A stretch of 64,000 bases of DNA from Lycium barbarum (GCF_019175385.1 NC_083345.1:13354027-13418026); one strand, 5' to 3'. Shown: positions 44,875-57,540, counted from the first letter of the stretch. Made by a program: numbers and translations. The notes: a model not told the origin generated them from the letters alone.

Positions 44875-47800
44875 CTAATAGTTTCGACAGCAACAATAGG
44901 AATCTATCCAAATTAACGAATAAATGCATAAAAGATAATAGTAGACACTCGTTGTCAAAGGTCTCGTTTTCATCTGTAAATGGATCAGATAGTGTGCCCC
45001 CATGCCATGATAAACATATTCTCCTAAACACTTCCAAAATTCCATAATTATAACTTGATTATTCACATTTAAACTCTTTAAATTAATTTGGACCCCCAAA
45101 ATGGGGACCTTGAGTGATCCATTCCGTTACAGACAAAAATGTACCTTTTCTTTGTTGGCACGGCTGATTACTTACAAATCCTAGTCTACTATTATGGTAG
45201 AGTTCGGAATTTTCAAAAGAAACTAAAAAATATAGAGAAAATAAATATATAAAAAATCAAGATAATACAACGGTTAATTGACTTGTCTATGGTAGAATCT
45301 AAAAGTTTTTTATTAGATAAATACTATCAATTGACTCCTATTAAGGCAAGATTGCTTTCATTTACGGGTTCGGCTGAACTTAAAAAGATTTATTAAATAT
45401 GTACGAATTATTAATTTAGAATTCATTAACTTAAAAAATTAGAATCGGGAATCATAAGTTTAAAAATCATAGCTCCGCTTCTGAGTTGATCCATTATAAC
45501 TGTTCTTCCTATGTGATCTTTTGATTCTTGAAAAGGTTTTATATTGTTAGAGGTAAGAATGTGCTTGAAAAATTATTTCGCTACAGTTTACTAGCGCATT
45601 CCTAGACTAAGACTATGACATTGAAGAAGCAAGCTCACTCTCATTTCAGGAATCAGAGGAAGACATTTTGTCCGATAATGAAGTTAGAAGTTTCCGGCTG
45701 GCTTTCTCTCTTCTCTTGCATATTTATGAAACTTCGTCGTATTCTGAAATCTCTAACCACTAGTTTTTTCGAAAAGTCTGAATACTGTTTTCAAGACTAT
45801 TTTCAAAATCTCTTTTGAAATTAAAAGATAAAGTTATTATGTGTCGGTTATGCAAATAAAAGTAGAAATGATGATTAGATAGGGACAGGAGTCTAATTAA
45901 GTAGGGAAGGAGGGGAAAAGATATTAATTAAATGAAGAAATAAGCGCTTCACCAACTCCCTTGTTCTTGCAAGTTCGTATGAACCCCTCAATTTGCTTCT
46001 CACACTATATATTCTCTGATTTTTTAAGGTGAAATTCAGCTTAGTTTTTTTTCTTTTTTCTTTTTTAGGGTGGTGGAATAGCTACTAATTAACACAAAAT
46101 TTCACCTTTATTTTTATTTTTTTAAAAAAGGAATTTAACAATTCATTGACAGTATACATTTGATATATTTTGACATGTCTGAAAACACTGAACAAGTTAC
46201 TTATTAAATATTTCAGATTATCAATTTAATTAATTTTAACACTGTACCTACGATCTTATTTTGTAAAGTTTTAGATTATAAGTTCAAAAGTATCTCTTTT
46301 CCTTTTAAATTTCTTGCACAAAACATTTTTTGATAAATTGGAATGAAAGGAGTAATAAATTTGTACATATCATCGAGTTTCAATCAGCTAAACTATCCAA
46401 ATCTGAAGCGATAGCGAGTTTTATTTTGCCTTTAGCCACAAAATCTGCAACTTGGGGGTTTGGGAGTTGACCTGTGATTGATTGAGATGAAATAGATAGA
46501 GAGCTTAAAATAGTGTCTAATATATATGATACAGAAATGATACTAAGATGGAGACACATAGCTAGCTTCACTTTCCAATGACCATTAGATTGGATTGGTA
46601 CCACATACTTAGAAATAATTAGCATCAGGCTATAGCTAGTGTGGTGCTAGTTTTCATTTATTAGTGTGATTGAAGTTCCTGACTATATTGCCTGCTCTAA
46701 TTCGACTAGATATGAAAACAGAAGCTAGTGGCAAAAATGGAGATGGATTGAATTGGAAAGCTATTTAGCTACGTAGATTAGAATATACACATTTTTTTAT
46801 TAAAAATTTTGGAAAAAGAATAATGGTAATACTAGTATCTAAGAGACAAGAAAATTTAAAATTCTGAAAGAAATACGTGTTACAAATCAGACCCCTAACG
46901 AGGAAAAAATATACCGGCATATACAGTACATATATAATATGTACATACTGTACTATTTTCTTGTGCATGTTAGAACTTAGAAATACTCCCTCCCTAAAAC
47001 TTTATTTATTATATTTGACTTGACACAAATTTTCATTAAAAAAATGAAGACTTTTAAAATTTAAAATTTCATAACATTTATATAATTATTTAAAAAAAAT
47101 GGTATTAAGTATCTCATATTAAGGGAATATATGATTCAAACTGTGGTAGTTCCTTTCTTCGATTCGAACAATAATCTTATTTGAAATAGAATAATAGACA
47201 AACAATAGTCGATGGATTTTAAAACTATGTCGCATAAGCACAATTTTAATTATCTTACCAAAATCTTCATATTTTAGTTCTTTTTTTTTCACTATAAACA
47301 TACTAACCTCAAGTACAAAATTAGTCAACAAAAAAAAAATAGGCTTAATGCATATGCAGCCCCCTAAATTTGTTTTTTTTTTTTTTTTTCTATTTCAGCA
47401 CCTTAACTACGTGTTGTTCCTATTGAATCTCTAAACTCATCCTCAAGTGTGTCTATCAAACCCTCTAAATCTGATTTTTATTAGAATTAAAAATTAAATT
47501 GTGGTAATGAAGGTGAAGTAATATTTTAGACGTGTGGTAAGCTATTCTTTAGGTCATGAATGTGTCGGTTTCTGCTGGTTTATGTTCTTCTACTGCCAGC
47601 TTAATTAAGAGCTTACTCTTTTTTCCCCTCTCAATTGCTGTTAATTTTAGCTAAAAAAAAATGGCATAATCAAATAAGAATATATATTAGCATATTGCTA
47701 CATTGAAAATAGACTATTATGTAAGTCAGATTGTATTTGATAGACACACTTAATGACTAATTTAAAAATTTAATAGGAATAACACTTAATTAAAATATCA

Positions 47801-48190
47801 AAATGAAAAAAAGAAAAAAATTCAAAGAGCCGCATATGCATTAAGCTAAAAAAATATGTGGAGCAACTTTAACAAGAAAATGGCGCATAGGTAGGAGGAC
47901 CTCGTGGTAGATGAAATTACAGGAACTTCCCATCTATTTTTTTTTTTTTTTTGAATTTTAAAAGAGGAAACTTTCAACTTACAAAATTTAAGAAGTGAAA
48001 AGGAAAAGTTAGCAATAATGCAAAGACACGAACTTCAATTCTGTGAGAGGAAAGATTGAAAAAGACAGTGATTTAATGAAAGAGAAAAATGTGAGTATAG
48101 TGAGGAGATGAATATATATAGTTGTGCCAAATCTTAGCGTCTTTTGGGTAAACATCATGTGTCTCCGTACGCCGTCGAATTAGGCTTAAA
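44875..48190 (+). repeat. Segmental duplication, copy A (partner 55990-63620)
   Basis: Blocks collinear with the later segment: 44890-45110 with 56020-56260 (GACAC..TGTCAAAGGTCTC..TTTTCATC), 45860-46010 with 57010-57175 (ACCAACT.CCTTGTTCTTG..ATGAACC), 46400-46630 with 61560-61680 plus 62915-62970, and 47995-48180 with 63410-63615 (AATGCAA..ACACGAAC..TCAAT; GGTAA.ACATCATGTG..CGTACGCCGTCG). No coding frame is conserved. The minus-strand frame at 46380-46625 is open here but not in the partner. Confidence 0.6.
47340..47848. mobile_element. MITE-like element, 509 bp
   Basis: Ends TAGGCTTAATGCATATGCAGCC and GGCTCTTTG-complement GCCGCATATGCATTAAGCTA are inverted repeats of about 21 bp. The flanks are A runs, so a target duplication cannot be measured. 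An inner inverted match (TGTGTCTATCAAA / TTTGATAGACACA) extends the fold-back. It is absent from the partner segment at 63 kb, as expected of an insertion. Confidence 0.65.
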
Positions 48191-48742
48191 GGAGGAGCAT
48201 CGTACCATATTGGTTTCTTTTTTCTAGATAGGATATTAATCATTTTGTTTTAAAACAAACGACAAGTTTTAAAATATTTAAAAAGAAAATTCATACACAA
48301 ATACTAAAAAGCCGTTTCTATCTGGTTGTTGTCTAAATTAAAGTATTTATTTAAGTGTTGGTATCAACTTAAAAGAGGTTATATGTTGTTTCTTTAGACT
48401 CAATTATTTTTTTATCTTACTTTTGTTTTTATTTGTTGCTACTGCCTTATTTATTGTTCTTTGAGCTTACGGTATATGAAAACAGTTTTTCTACCCTCAC
48501 AAAGATAGGGGTAAAGTTGCATATATCATGCCTTCCCAGACCATTTGCATAAGGTTGCGTATTTTGCTAGAACTTTTAACTAAAAAGCTTCCTCTTACAT
48601 ATAATGACTAGTTTTGTGAAGGCAGCAGCTATCTGTGTAAAATGATGCTCTGGAATTGATGAATTAAATGTTTCATTGTGAGAAGTGAATGGCATTCTTG
48701 CAAAAGAAGAAGGTAAAATTGGGGATTGCGAGTTATAACTAA
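48191..48742. other. Spacer; possible small exon on minus strand
   Basis: On the minus strand an ATG near 48701 starts MPFTSHNETFNSSIPEHHFT and runs about 30 codons to a donor-like GTAAGAGG near 48600. No family is recognised and no following exon was found. TATAACTAA at 48734-48742 is the MULE target site. Confidence 0.35.
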
Positions 48743-49991
48743 GGGAAAAGGGTCTGATTTGCCCCTCTACTATTAGAAATACTTCATATTTACCTCCGTT
48801 ATACTTTCGGCTCATTTATGCCCCTACCGTTATCTAAGTAGCAATATTTGCCCCCATTTGGATGGCAGTCCACCATGGCAATTAAAATTTCACGTGGCCT
48901 GACATTTGAATGAGATGGCATGCCACCTTACCACCTCTCCCCTTTCCATTTCTTTCTTCCACAAACAAACGAAGCCACCTCCAACCACCATTGAAGCTAC
49001 ACTCCACCACAATCTCCTCCAACAATTTATATCTTCTTTTTCACTAACCAAACTCATCGGAATCACCATAATCGCCACTACTATCACTTTGGCTGGATAC
49101 TGTCCATTTTCTAACTCCAACCCAAAAACGTCACAACCATTAAAATTCTTAAAACCCATTTAACAAATCTGAAGTTACTTTTAGATAAAAAAAAATTAAA
49201 AATTTAAATCTTTCAATAACATAAAAGAATGTCTTTTAACTCTTGTAAGCATTAACATCATTGCTAATCTTTCTGCTAAATCTTTACGATAATGTGAAAG
49301 ATTAAGAAAAATAGTTTCATCATTGTGTAAAAATACAACATTTGGGTATTGAATGCCTGAAAGTTTTGAAAATAAGAGGGTTATTTCGAATGAATTTGAG
49401 GCCAGTGGTGGGAAGATTGAGTTTGAGTTTGAGAGAGGAAGTGGTATGACACAGTAAAGATTTTGATTGGTAATGGGTTCTTTTCATTTGGGTTGAGATG
49501 GACGAGAAAGGGGGAAAAGGTTGTTTGGTTGTCTTGGGGGTAGTGAAGTGGTGTATCAAAAAGGTGAGAGAGAGAGGACGGGGCAGTGGCGTGTGATGGT
49601 TGGGGAGATGAGTTTGCCGGAGTTAAAGCTGTTTTGGTGGTGTGGTCACCGACGGTAGTGTGGTTGCAGCGGTTTTCCGGTGTTTGAGAGTGGTTGGCAG
49701 CTGCTCCCAACAATGGAAAGAAGAAATTCTTTTTAGGTTTAGGGTTTGCAGATCTATTTTTAAGTTACTTGAATCTGATTTGCAGAAATTGTGTGGTTTC
49801 AATGGTGGTTGAAGGTGGCTTTGGTTTGAAGTAGAAGAAAGAAAGGGAGAGGGGAGAGGGTGGTGAGGTGGCATCTCACGTCCACATGTTAGGCCACGTG
49901 AAATTTTAATTGCCAGGGTGAACTGCCGTCCAAATGGAGGGTAAATATGAACTATTTCCAGTAGTAGAGGGGTAAATCAGACCCTTTTCCC
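48743..49991. mobile_element. Non-autonomous MULE with gene-like interior (Pack-MULE candidate)
   Basis: Long TIRs (about 130-165 bp) begin GGGAAAAGGGTCTGATTT.CC and are flanked by a perfect 9-bp duplication, TATAACTAA (48734-48742 and 49992-50000), the Mutator signature. The left TIR has a small internal insertion relative to the right (GTTATACTTTCGGCTC...). The interior is non-repetitive and more GC-rich than the surroundings, with overlapping open frames on the minus strand. One, from about 49430 to a TAA at 49196, reads like a real protein tail (see next entry). No transposase. Confidence 0.9.
49196..49430 (-). pseudogene. Captured gene fragment inside the MULE (unknown)
   Basis: The minus-strand frame includes FPPLASNSFEITLLFSKLSG, IQYPNVVFLHNDETIFLNLS and HYRKDLAERLAMMLMLTRVK, ending at a TAA at 49196-49198. 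Its composition is that of a folded protein, unlike the flanking DNA. Upstream the frame merges into Ser/Thr/Pro-rich sequence resembling an organelle transit peptide, but with frame changes (49381-49713 and 49623-49874 are in other frames). I do not recognise the parent gene. Confidence 0.45.
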
Positions 49992-50000
49992 TATAACTAA

Positions 50001-51329
50001 TCTCCAATTAGTAAAGTTTAGATATCTATTTAATTATAATTTAAACTATAAAGAGGAAAGGAAATGTATCATCATTCTGGTTAATTTTGTTGCTGTTGTA
50101 ACTAACTTGAAGTCATTATTAATAGACATGGTTTTCTTAATTTGGTAAGCTTATCTTTTGTTACTGATATGTCAATTTTGATTACTATTTATACATCCTA
50201 TGTGTTTCTGATGCCACTTCCCTCATGCTATTTTTGATCAACCTACGTACTAGTATTAGTGGAGATCGGACTTTTCATCAAAGAGGTTCAACGTTTAGGA
50301 TATAACATATATAACTATTTTCTTGATCTCTTATATGTATGTAATATTTTTTTCTCAACAAATAGAGTTCGGACAAACCGCTTCCACCCTCTAACTCTAC
50401 TCCTCAGTGACCGGACCGAGAATTTTATGTAAGTGGGTTAAAAAAAATGTTTATTGATAATAAAGGTAGTATCCACAAATGAAAATTGGCCGACGCTTTT
50501 GGTGGTTTGGGGGGTGGGGGGTTTAGTAAAAAACATCTGTAGCTAATATTATAAGCAATATCGGGTATGACAAGTAGGTTCGATCACTTTTCTAAATACA
50601 ATCCCAAAACAAAGTGATCTTGAAATCGGTGTTCTATAGTTTTAACATAGTTAGAAATACTTTTAAAAGGTAAAAGATATATATATATATATATAACAAA
50701 TGCATACTTCGACAAATTCAATTTGACAAAAATATATTAATCTGATATATTTAAATAATAAATAATAGAGAACGTTTATAAGTATTAAACGAATTCTAAT
50801 AATTTGTGAAGAAGAAACTGTATACCAACCAAACAAATTCAGAATAAAGTAAATAAAAATTTCAATTTAGACTACATTTACAGTACTAACAAATTATAAA
50901 ATAATTTCAACAAATATACTTGCATTTTTTAATCAAATTCTAAGGAAAAATGAATTAAAATTCACTTTGTATATAGATTTAATTTTTTGAAGCAAGGAAT
51001 ATAGGAGAGGATATGTGAGAGTAATAAATTTAGGTTGACGTTGTGGTCCATATGGCCCAGGCCCACGGTTGAACATATCATTCAATGTAGACTAAATAGA
51101 TAATAGATAAAGAGGAAAAAGCGCCTGGGAGGTGAGTTACCCTTGCATAAATGATCCCCCTCAGCCACCAGAGAAATGAATTTGCTTAGGTGAATTGGGT
51201 TCAAAATATTAATATTTGTTTAAGGATTTTGTACGTTTTAATTGTAAGTTAGCAATATACACGGAATAATTTTTAAATGAAGTGGGTTTAACTGAACCCC
51301 CTTGGAACTACGTGGGCCGCCCCTCCCGC
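50001..51329. other. Non-coding spacer
   Basis: No gene. An (AT)n run lies at 50671-50695. 50404-50440 (AGTGACCGGACCGAGAATTTT) and 51293-51330 (GAACCCCCTTGGAACTACGTGGG) resemble the two ends of the hAT MITE family present at 52563, but I cannot join them as one element. Confidence 0.4.
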
Positions 51330-52340
51330 TCCTACTTAATGACTAGTATATTGTTATATATATCACATATGTACAATAATTTGAGAACACATCTTTCAAA
51401 CAGTTATGGTTGCTCTAATCAAGATTAATTAGCTAAGATAAAAGGGGGTTTTCCTCGTGTTTTCTTGCTAAAATATACAAAAGATCTAATAGGCAAATGA
51501 TGACTGTCTGGAAAATTAAATGAATGGGGCCTAATTTAGGCATACCAAGAGGAGGACTCGGTAGAGACAAAGGGAAAATCTTCCTTTCTTTATGTGCACA
51601 TCTAACTCTTCGTTAGGACATGTAACATTAAATGTTTTGTCACATAGATGCATAGTCAGATGCACGAACATTCATTGATAGAATCTTATATATGGACCGT
51701 GAAAGATTATCTGAATTACTGACTCTTTATTGATGATAAATATTTATTCGCACTCGATATTTATCTCTAACATAATGTGATGTAAAGTTTGGTAAATGTT
51801 CTACTGTACTCATTGCCCTCAATTTGTAGTCAATGTGCATGCATGATGCAGTAAACCACACAATTCAAATTTTGAATTCATCTCGCACCTACTCGTAGAG
51901 AAAAAATTCTAGCAAGAATTTTGTAAGAAAATACAAAAAAATCACACTTAAAGTTTGAACAAAGAAAATTTTGAGCTATTTTTACTGCTACACGCTAGAA
52001 GTTTCCATTATGTTTCAGAGGATTCAAAGTTTTATATCTTATTCAATAATTTTTTTTCCCTCTTTAATTTGTGCACTTTGGACCCATGTAACTCTGCCAC
52101 TGCTCTCATCCACTCCGAGTCCGATATATAACCTTGAGAAAATGTTTTAGGATTTCTGAAGAATTATAATTTAAGGAATGTTTTATCAGCATTTCATTAA
52201 ATATTTGCCCCCACAAGAAATAATTATATATGGTTACCATCAATGATTGGGAGGTGATAACGTCCGCCTGTAATGAAAATAGATTGGCCTTCGGTTCTGG
52301 ACGTGTGGGGATCCATCATGAATGTCAAACTCAATACTCT
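51330..52340 (+). repeat. Segmental duplication X, copy 2 (partner 20940-22265)
   Basis: See partner. The best conserved stretch here is 52205-52325 (GCCCCCACAAGAAA, TCAATGATTGGG, TAATGAAAAT, TTGGCCTTCGGTTC, ATGTCAAACT). Confidence 0.6.
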
Positions 52341-52496
52341 ATCTTTTCATTTTTTAGAAAAGAAAAAAAAAGAGGAGATTAAAGGGACTTTCATCTTATA
52401 AATCATGGGACTATAATTCTTTGTCATGAAAAATCTTGGTATTGAAATTAAAAATCTTCAACCTTCATCATGTTCAACAGTATACTCTCTTTATAT

Positions 52497-52795
52497 AACA
52501 ACAACAACAACAACATATCCACTATGGTCTCACAAGTAGGGTTTGGGAGGATAGAATGTACGCAGTGGCGAAACCAGAATTTTCATTAAAGGGGTTCAAA
52601 ATATAAAAAAGTAAACATACGAAGACGTTAAAGGAGGTTCAACATCTACTATATATAGATAAAAAATAATTTTAACCATATATAAATAGTATATTTTTCA
52701 GCCGAAGGTGATTCGGGCCCTATGTGACTCTACCTCTGAATGTACGCATAACTAACCCCTACCTTGGGAGGTGAGAGCCTGTTTCCAATTATACT
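52497..52795 (-). mobile_element. TS-type SINE split by an hAT MITE
   Basis: On the minus strand 52795-52739 carries the SINE body (GGAAACAGGCTCTCACCTCC..AAGGTAGGGG), and 52562-52497 carries the remaining 3' end, CTGCGTACATTC, the CCCAAACCCTACTTGTGAGA block and a (TTG)5 tail. They are separated only by the 176-bp MITE and share its 8-bp duplication, so the SINE was there first. Confidence 0.75.
52563..52738. mobile_element. hAT-type MITE, 176 bp, 8-bp TSD
   Basis: Ends CAGTGGCGAAACCAG...GTGACTCTACCTCTG are imperfect inverted repeats starting CAG.GG, and AATGTACG flanks both sides (52555-52562, 52739-52746). This is the abundant Solanaceae MITE with a GGGGTTCAAAATATA interior. Insertion into the TS SINE is explicit. 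Confidence 0.88.
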
Positions 52796-53710
52796 ATCAT
52801 AATATCTTCTCCTAAATTTATTACTTATATGGAGTTCCCACACTAGTAGGGGTGTGAATTATTCGTATGGTTTTAGACAATTCTTATATTATATAGCTAT
52901 TTGTTTTTTCGATTTTGGACAATCCTCATATTATAAAGCTGATTTTTGTGTTAAGTTAGGTTCAAGATTGATTTCTTATCATGATATTATAATCAAACTC
53001 ATCCAATCACAATTTACCCGATATCAAACCCTTTTTTGTTTTAAAATTTATAAATGTATAGAAATTATTAATTTTGAACCCAATAACATAAAAAGGCTAG
53101 TATCCAACTCATAGACTTGATCAAATCCAGAATCCACCTCTCAATCTTATATTGTCCATGCTGCAGCCTGCAGATATTGAATCCTGGGAGTGCAAGTGGT
53201 CTTGAGTTCTCATATTGGTATAATTGGGATTATTTACCCCCTTATATAATCTTGAACACGACATTTATATTCTAACCTCATGAATTTACTTTTGAGGTTA
53301 AGTTAGGCACAATTCTTATCGTATTATCAGTACTTTCTTCTTTTCTATTCATATTGTTGAAGTCAATCTTATTACTCAATCATCCGAACATCCACTTGAT
53401 AATCATGATTAGAACAGTATGATCAACAGGGTAGAATAAACACTTATAGTAGGGATTGTTAGCTTTTTTGGCTTAATGATATCAAGATTTTGTCAAATTT
53501 GTTTACTATGAATAAAATAAAATCGGATATTTAAGTTGGTCGATCTAGTGTCGTTTTCTCTGTTCTTCATATTGAATTATTTTGCCAATACTATTGAGTT
53601 GGTGTGACATTTACCAATCTTATCATGAATAACATAAATGCAATTTTGCGAATCTTAACTTACTGAGATTCTTTTCAGGTAATCAATAATTGTGGAGTTT
53701 GAATTTTCCA
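52796..53710. other. Non-coding spacer
   Basis: No gene. The 86-codon frame at 52854-53114 is AT-driven and shows no motif. GAATTTTCCA at 53701-53710 is the target duplication of the next element. Confidence 0.4.
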
Positions 53711-54880
53711 GAGAAAAGGACCAAAATCATCCATAATGTTTGGGTTTGGATCAAAATTATACATATTCTTTCACATGGATCACTAATAGTACATTATGTT
53801 TGTATAAGTGGTGCACTTTTAATCAAACTCCCAAATAAATTTAACGGAAAAGAACAAAAATGCCCCTGAACTTTAGAAAAGGTATAAAAATACTCTTTAT
53901 TCATCTATTTTGCTAAAACTACCCCTCAATTCAACTTTTTGGCTCATTTATTCCCCTTGACTACGGACAACACTAATTTTTTTAAAAAAAATAAAAATAA
54001 ATTGCACATGACATTTTATTACTGAAAAATTGATTTATTCTTTTAACAAGAAATCTGAAACCTTGAAATTTTTTTAAATTTGATTTTTTTTTAAATTTGG
54101 AAAACTTTTTTTTAACGAGTAAAACCTTGACTAACGGACAACACTAATTTTTTTTCTTTTCAAAATGTGAAAAATTGGATTTTTATAAAAATCTGAAAAA
54201 ATTAAATTTTTTATGGAAAAACTGTGTTTAAAAAAAAAACCAGAAAACTATCTTTTTTTTTAAATCTAGAATAAAATTATGGAGTATTAATTTTGCACAT
54301 TTTACTTAAAAAAACAATCAGTTTTTCAGATTTAAAAATTGAATTTTCTAAAAACAAAATGGGGTTTCCACCCGTTAAAAAAAGTTTTCCAAACTTAAAA
54401 AAATTCCACATGTTTTAATGAAAATTCAATTCTGTTTATATATATATATAAAAGTCTTACTACATTTGTTTTTTAAAGAAACGGATGTTGAAAATTTTTT
54501 TTTCCTTATTCTACAAATAACGATTTTTCAGATTTCTTTTTAAAAGAATAAATCAATTTTTCAGTAATAAAATGTCATGTGCAATTTATTTTTTATTTTT
54601 TTACAAAAAAAATTAGTGTTGTCCGTTTGTCAAGGGGAATAAATGAGTCAAAAAGTTGAATTGAGGGGTAGTTTTAGCAAAATAGATGAATAAAGGGTAT
54701 TTTTATACCTTTTCTAAAAGTTCAGGGGCATTTTTGTTCTTTTCCGTTAAATTTATTTGGAAGTTTGACTAAAAGTGCACCACTTATGCAAACATAATGT
54801 ACTATTAGTGCTCCATGTAAAAAAATATGTATGATTTTGATCCAAACCCAAACATTATGGATGATTTTGATCCTTTTCTC
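53711..54880. mobile_element. Fold-back MULE, 10-bp TSD
   Basis: Arms of nearly 400 bp or more (53711-54110 and 54480-54880) are inverted complements, starting GAGAAAAGGA.CAAAATCATCC. GAATTTTCCA flanks both sides (53701-53710 and 54881-54890). The middle is A/T homopolymer-rich. No coding capacity. TSD length and long TIRs fit Mutator-like elements. Confidence 0.9.
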
Positions 54881-55141
54881 GAATTTTCCACCTTAACTAT
54901 GGAAAGCATAAAACTTTGCTAATTAAGCTAGCCCTCAAAACCCAGTCAACCTCCCTTCAACAGGAAAATATTGACTTAAATAATGGTATAATATAAAAAT
55001 GGGCCAGGCCTAATTAGAGGCAACAGGTACACTACGATCCACCAAGCATAGGATGACGGGCTAATAGCAAAGTCGCAAGCTAGCTGTGTCGGCACAACCA
55101 AAAGTTCACTAACGCTTAATTCAGTACTTAATATTCATTAA
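54881..55141. other. Spacer
   Basis: No gene or RNA recognised. Confidence 0.4.
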
Positions 55142-55360
55142 GGGGTCGTTTGATGCATGAACTAAATTATCTCGGGATTATAATTTTGAGATTATAGTCT
55201 TGAGATTAACTTATCCCATTTGAAAGGTGGGACAAAATAATCTCAAATTTGATAAGATAAGGTGGAATATTTCAGAATTAAATTTGGGGTTCATTTTATA
55301 CTGTGTTTGGTAGAAGATATAAAGTTATCGTAATATTCAACTTTATCCCGTGTACCAAGG
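55142..55360. mobile_element. Tourist/PIF-like MITE, right end decayed
   Basis: Left end GGGGTCGTTTGATGCATG after TAA; interior has TTATCCCA and GGTGGGA motifs like 39548-39799. On the right it reads CCCGTGTACCAAGGAG and lacks the expected CAAACGACCCC, so the terminus is lost or mutated. Confidence 0.65.
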
Positions 55361-55989
55361 AGAAAGTTCTTGATAATGTAAATATAAAAATTGCAGAAAG
55401 ATAATAAAGTCTTGATCTTCTAAATTGTATGCATGTTGCATCGTTGGTGGTGGTGTTGTAGCAGCTACTGTGGGTCTGTGACCAATTATCTTAGTAAAAT
55501 AAAATAAATTAACGGACATTCTTCTTTCCTATTCCATTTTGCTTTGTTTCAAGAACAGAAATTAATTGGGAATTGTAGAGTTAAGCCCAATTAATTTGGA
55601 GTCACGTATTTATCCACAAAAAAACTATGAGCACAGCTAAAAGAAATTGAGGCTCCGCACAAAATATACGCAGATAAAGAGGATGAGTGTGGAAACTGAA
55701 TAAATTTACAAAAATATGGTAAGGTTTAAATTTAAGTTTTGAAACATAAAACAAGATACTAATTTCAGGATGATTTAGTGCAAATCCTGCAGTAAACTGA
55801 AACTATCAACATCATCTGTTCATAATAGTAAAAAGAAAATATATGTTATTGTAGAGAAAAAACTTAACGTCTAGCTAGTAGAAAGAAAATAAAGAGAACT
55901 GTATGCTCTGGGAGGAGCATCCAAAAGAAGAAATTTTGAAAAATCTAATTAGAAAATGAGAACTGTAGGAAATTGAGCTAGTTTTTCTA
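55361..55989. other. Spacer before duplication copy B
   Basis: No gene recognised; AT-rich. Confidence 0.4.
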
Positions 55990-57240
55990 TAAATAAAGTT
56001 AATATTTCTATTGTTTTGGAAGAATTGAAGTGTTAACTCCATCCAAATTTGAGTCACTACTATAGTGAAACAAACACAATAGTACGACACAATCTGTCAA
56101 AGGTCTCACTTTCATCGATAAATAAATGACTATATTGACGTGTACCCATGAAAACCCTATTGCCCTAATTAAACATTTCGCAAATTCCAAATAAATCAGT
56201 TATTCACGTCAAAATTGTACTTTAAGCTGACACCTGAAAGAGACCTCAAAGTTCTTGGACAATTCATTTCCATTATTATTGACAAAACGTTTTTTTTTTT
56301 TGTCATGACAGGGCAGTCCAAATCTTAGTCCAGTACAGCTATTTTTTTTCATGTATAGTTTTTTCAATTCCTTATGTAACGTTGCACTTCGTATTTGAAG
56401 TTATAATATTTAATTTTTATCAACATGATTGGAAAAACGTTATGTTTTGCGTTTAATATGTTGTTTTAAAGAAGTTCTTGAAAATTTTGTTGAATACCAT
56501 CCGGACCGATCGTCGAATTGTCATAAGTGACTAGATAGAGAAGAGAAGAAATATTTATTAGAACATTTGACAAAAAAACCTCTTATATTTGGGAGTAGCT
56601 TCAAATTGACCTCTTAAATATATCATGAGACGTTTTGATCCTCTAAGTTTGCTAAAAGTGAGCATTTTTTTTTTGTCTCCTTCAAATATTTAACAACTGT
56701 AAGTAACTAAAATTCCATAAAAAGTCTATTAAAATCTCAAAAAGTTACACTAAACTCTAAAAATAGCAGAAAATATAAAAAATTGCACCTCCAAATGTAG
56801 ATTCACGTTAAATCTTTTTTATTTCAAACACCATCATTTTTAACAAATTTATGGGACAAAATCTTTTTAAAGTATATTTGTTTGACCCTTTTAACCTTAT
56901 TCTAAAACATAAGGACCATTTTCTTCATTTTCTCGAATCCACACTATGAAATTTAAACTAAAAAGATAAAGTCTTGCTGGGTCCATGAATAAACATACGT
57001 GAAGATTGGAAAAGTAACCAAAAGTGGAAATAAAGTTTAGACAAGGATGTATAATTCCGTAGGGAGGAGGGCAAGTATATACTATAGTATTAAATAAAGA
57101 AATAAATCTTCCACCAACTTCCTCGTTCTTGTAGTTGTAAGTTTACATGAACCACACAATTTGCTTCTTACACTAAAGTCGTATCGCACCAAAATGTATA
57201 TGTGTTTTGGGATATACATTTTGGCAGGATACGAGTTTAA

Positions 57241-57540
57241 GGTGTCGTTTGGCCATAAAAATTATTCACTTTTTTCTGTAAATTTTTTTTACTTTTTTCT
57301 GAAATCAGCGTTTGGTCATGAAAATTCCGAATACAACTTGAAGTTGTATTCCGGATTATCAAAAACTCAAAAAATTTATTTTAAAAAAAAAATCACTTTT
57401 TTCACTTTTTTACAATTACATTTCACCAAAAACTATAATTTCAAAAATTATGGCCAAACACAACTCCAACTCCAACTCTAACTCCAAAATTTCAAAAAAA
57501 AAGTGATTTTTTTTTTTGATATCTATGGACAAACGGGACC
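57241..57540. mobile_element. 300-bp MITE, TAA TSD
   Basis: GGTGTCGTTTGGCCAT...ATGGACAAACGGGACC with TAA on both sides (57238-57240, 57541-57543). The interior has a repeated AAAAAGTGATTTTT/AAATCACTTTTTT motif and an inverted ACAACTTGAAGTTGT. Non-coding. Confidence 0.85.

Noticed and set aside
45615..45818. Short plus-strand frame, with an acidic alternative frame (QESEEDILSDNE)
   Set aside because: No second exon, no family and no conservation in the duplicated segment.
46380..46625. Minus-strand frame ending NPQVADFVAKGKIKLAIASD
   Set aside because: Looks protein-like at its end, but the duplicated partner near 61560-61680 does not keep the frame and no family was recognised.
50404..51330. 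One hAT-like element bounded by CAGTGACCGGACC and GTGGGCCGCCCCT
   Set aside because: The ends only weakly match the MITE family and no 8-bp duplication was found.
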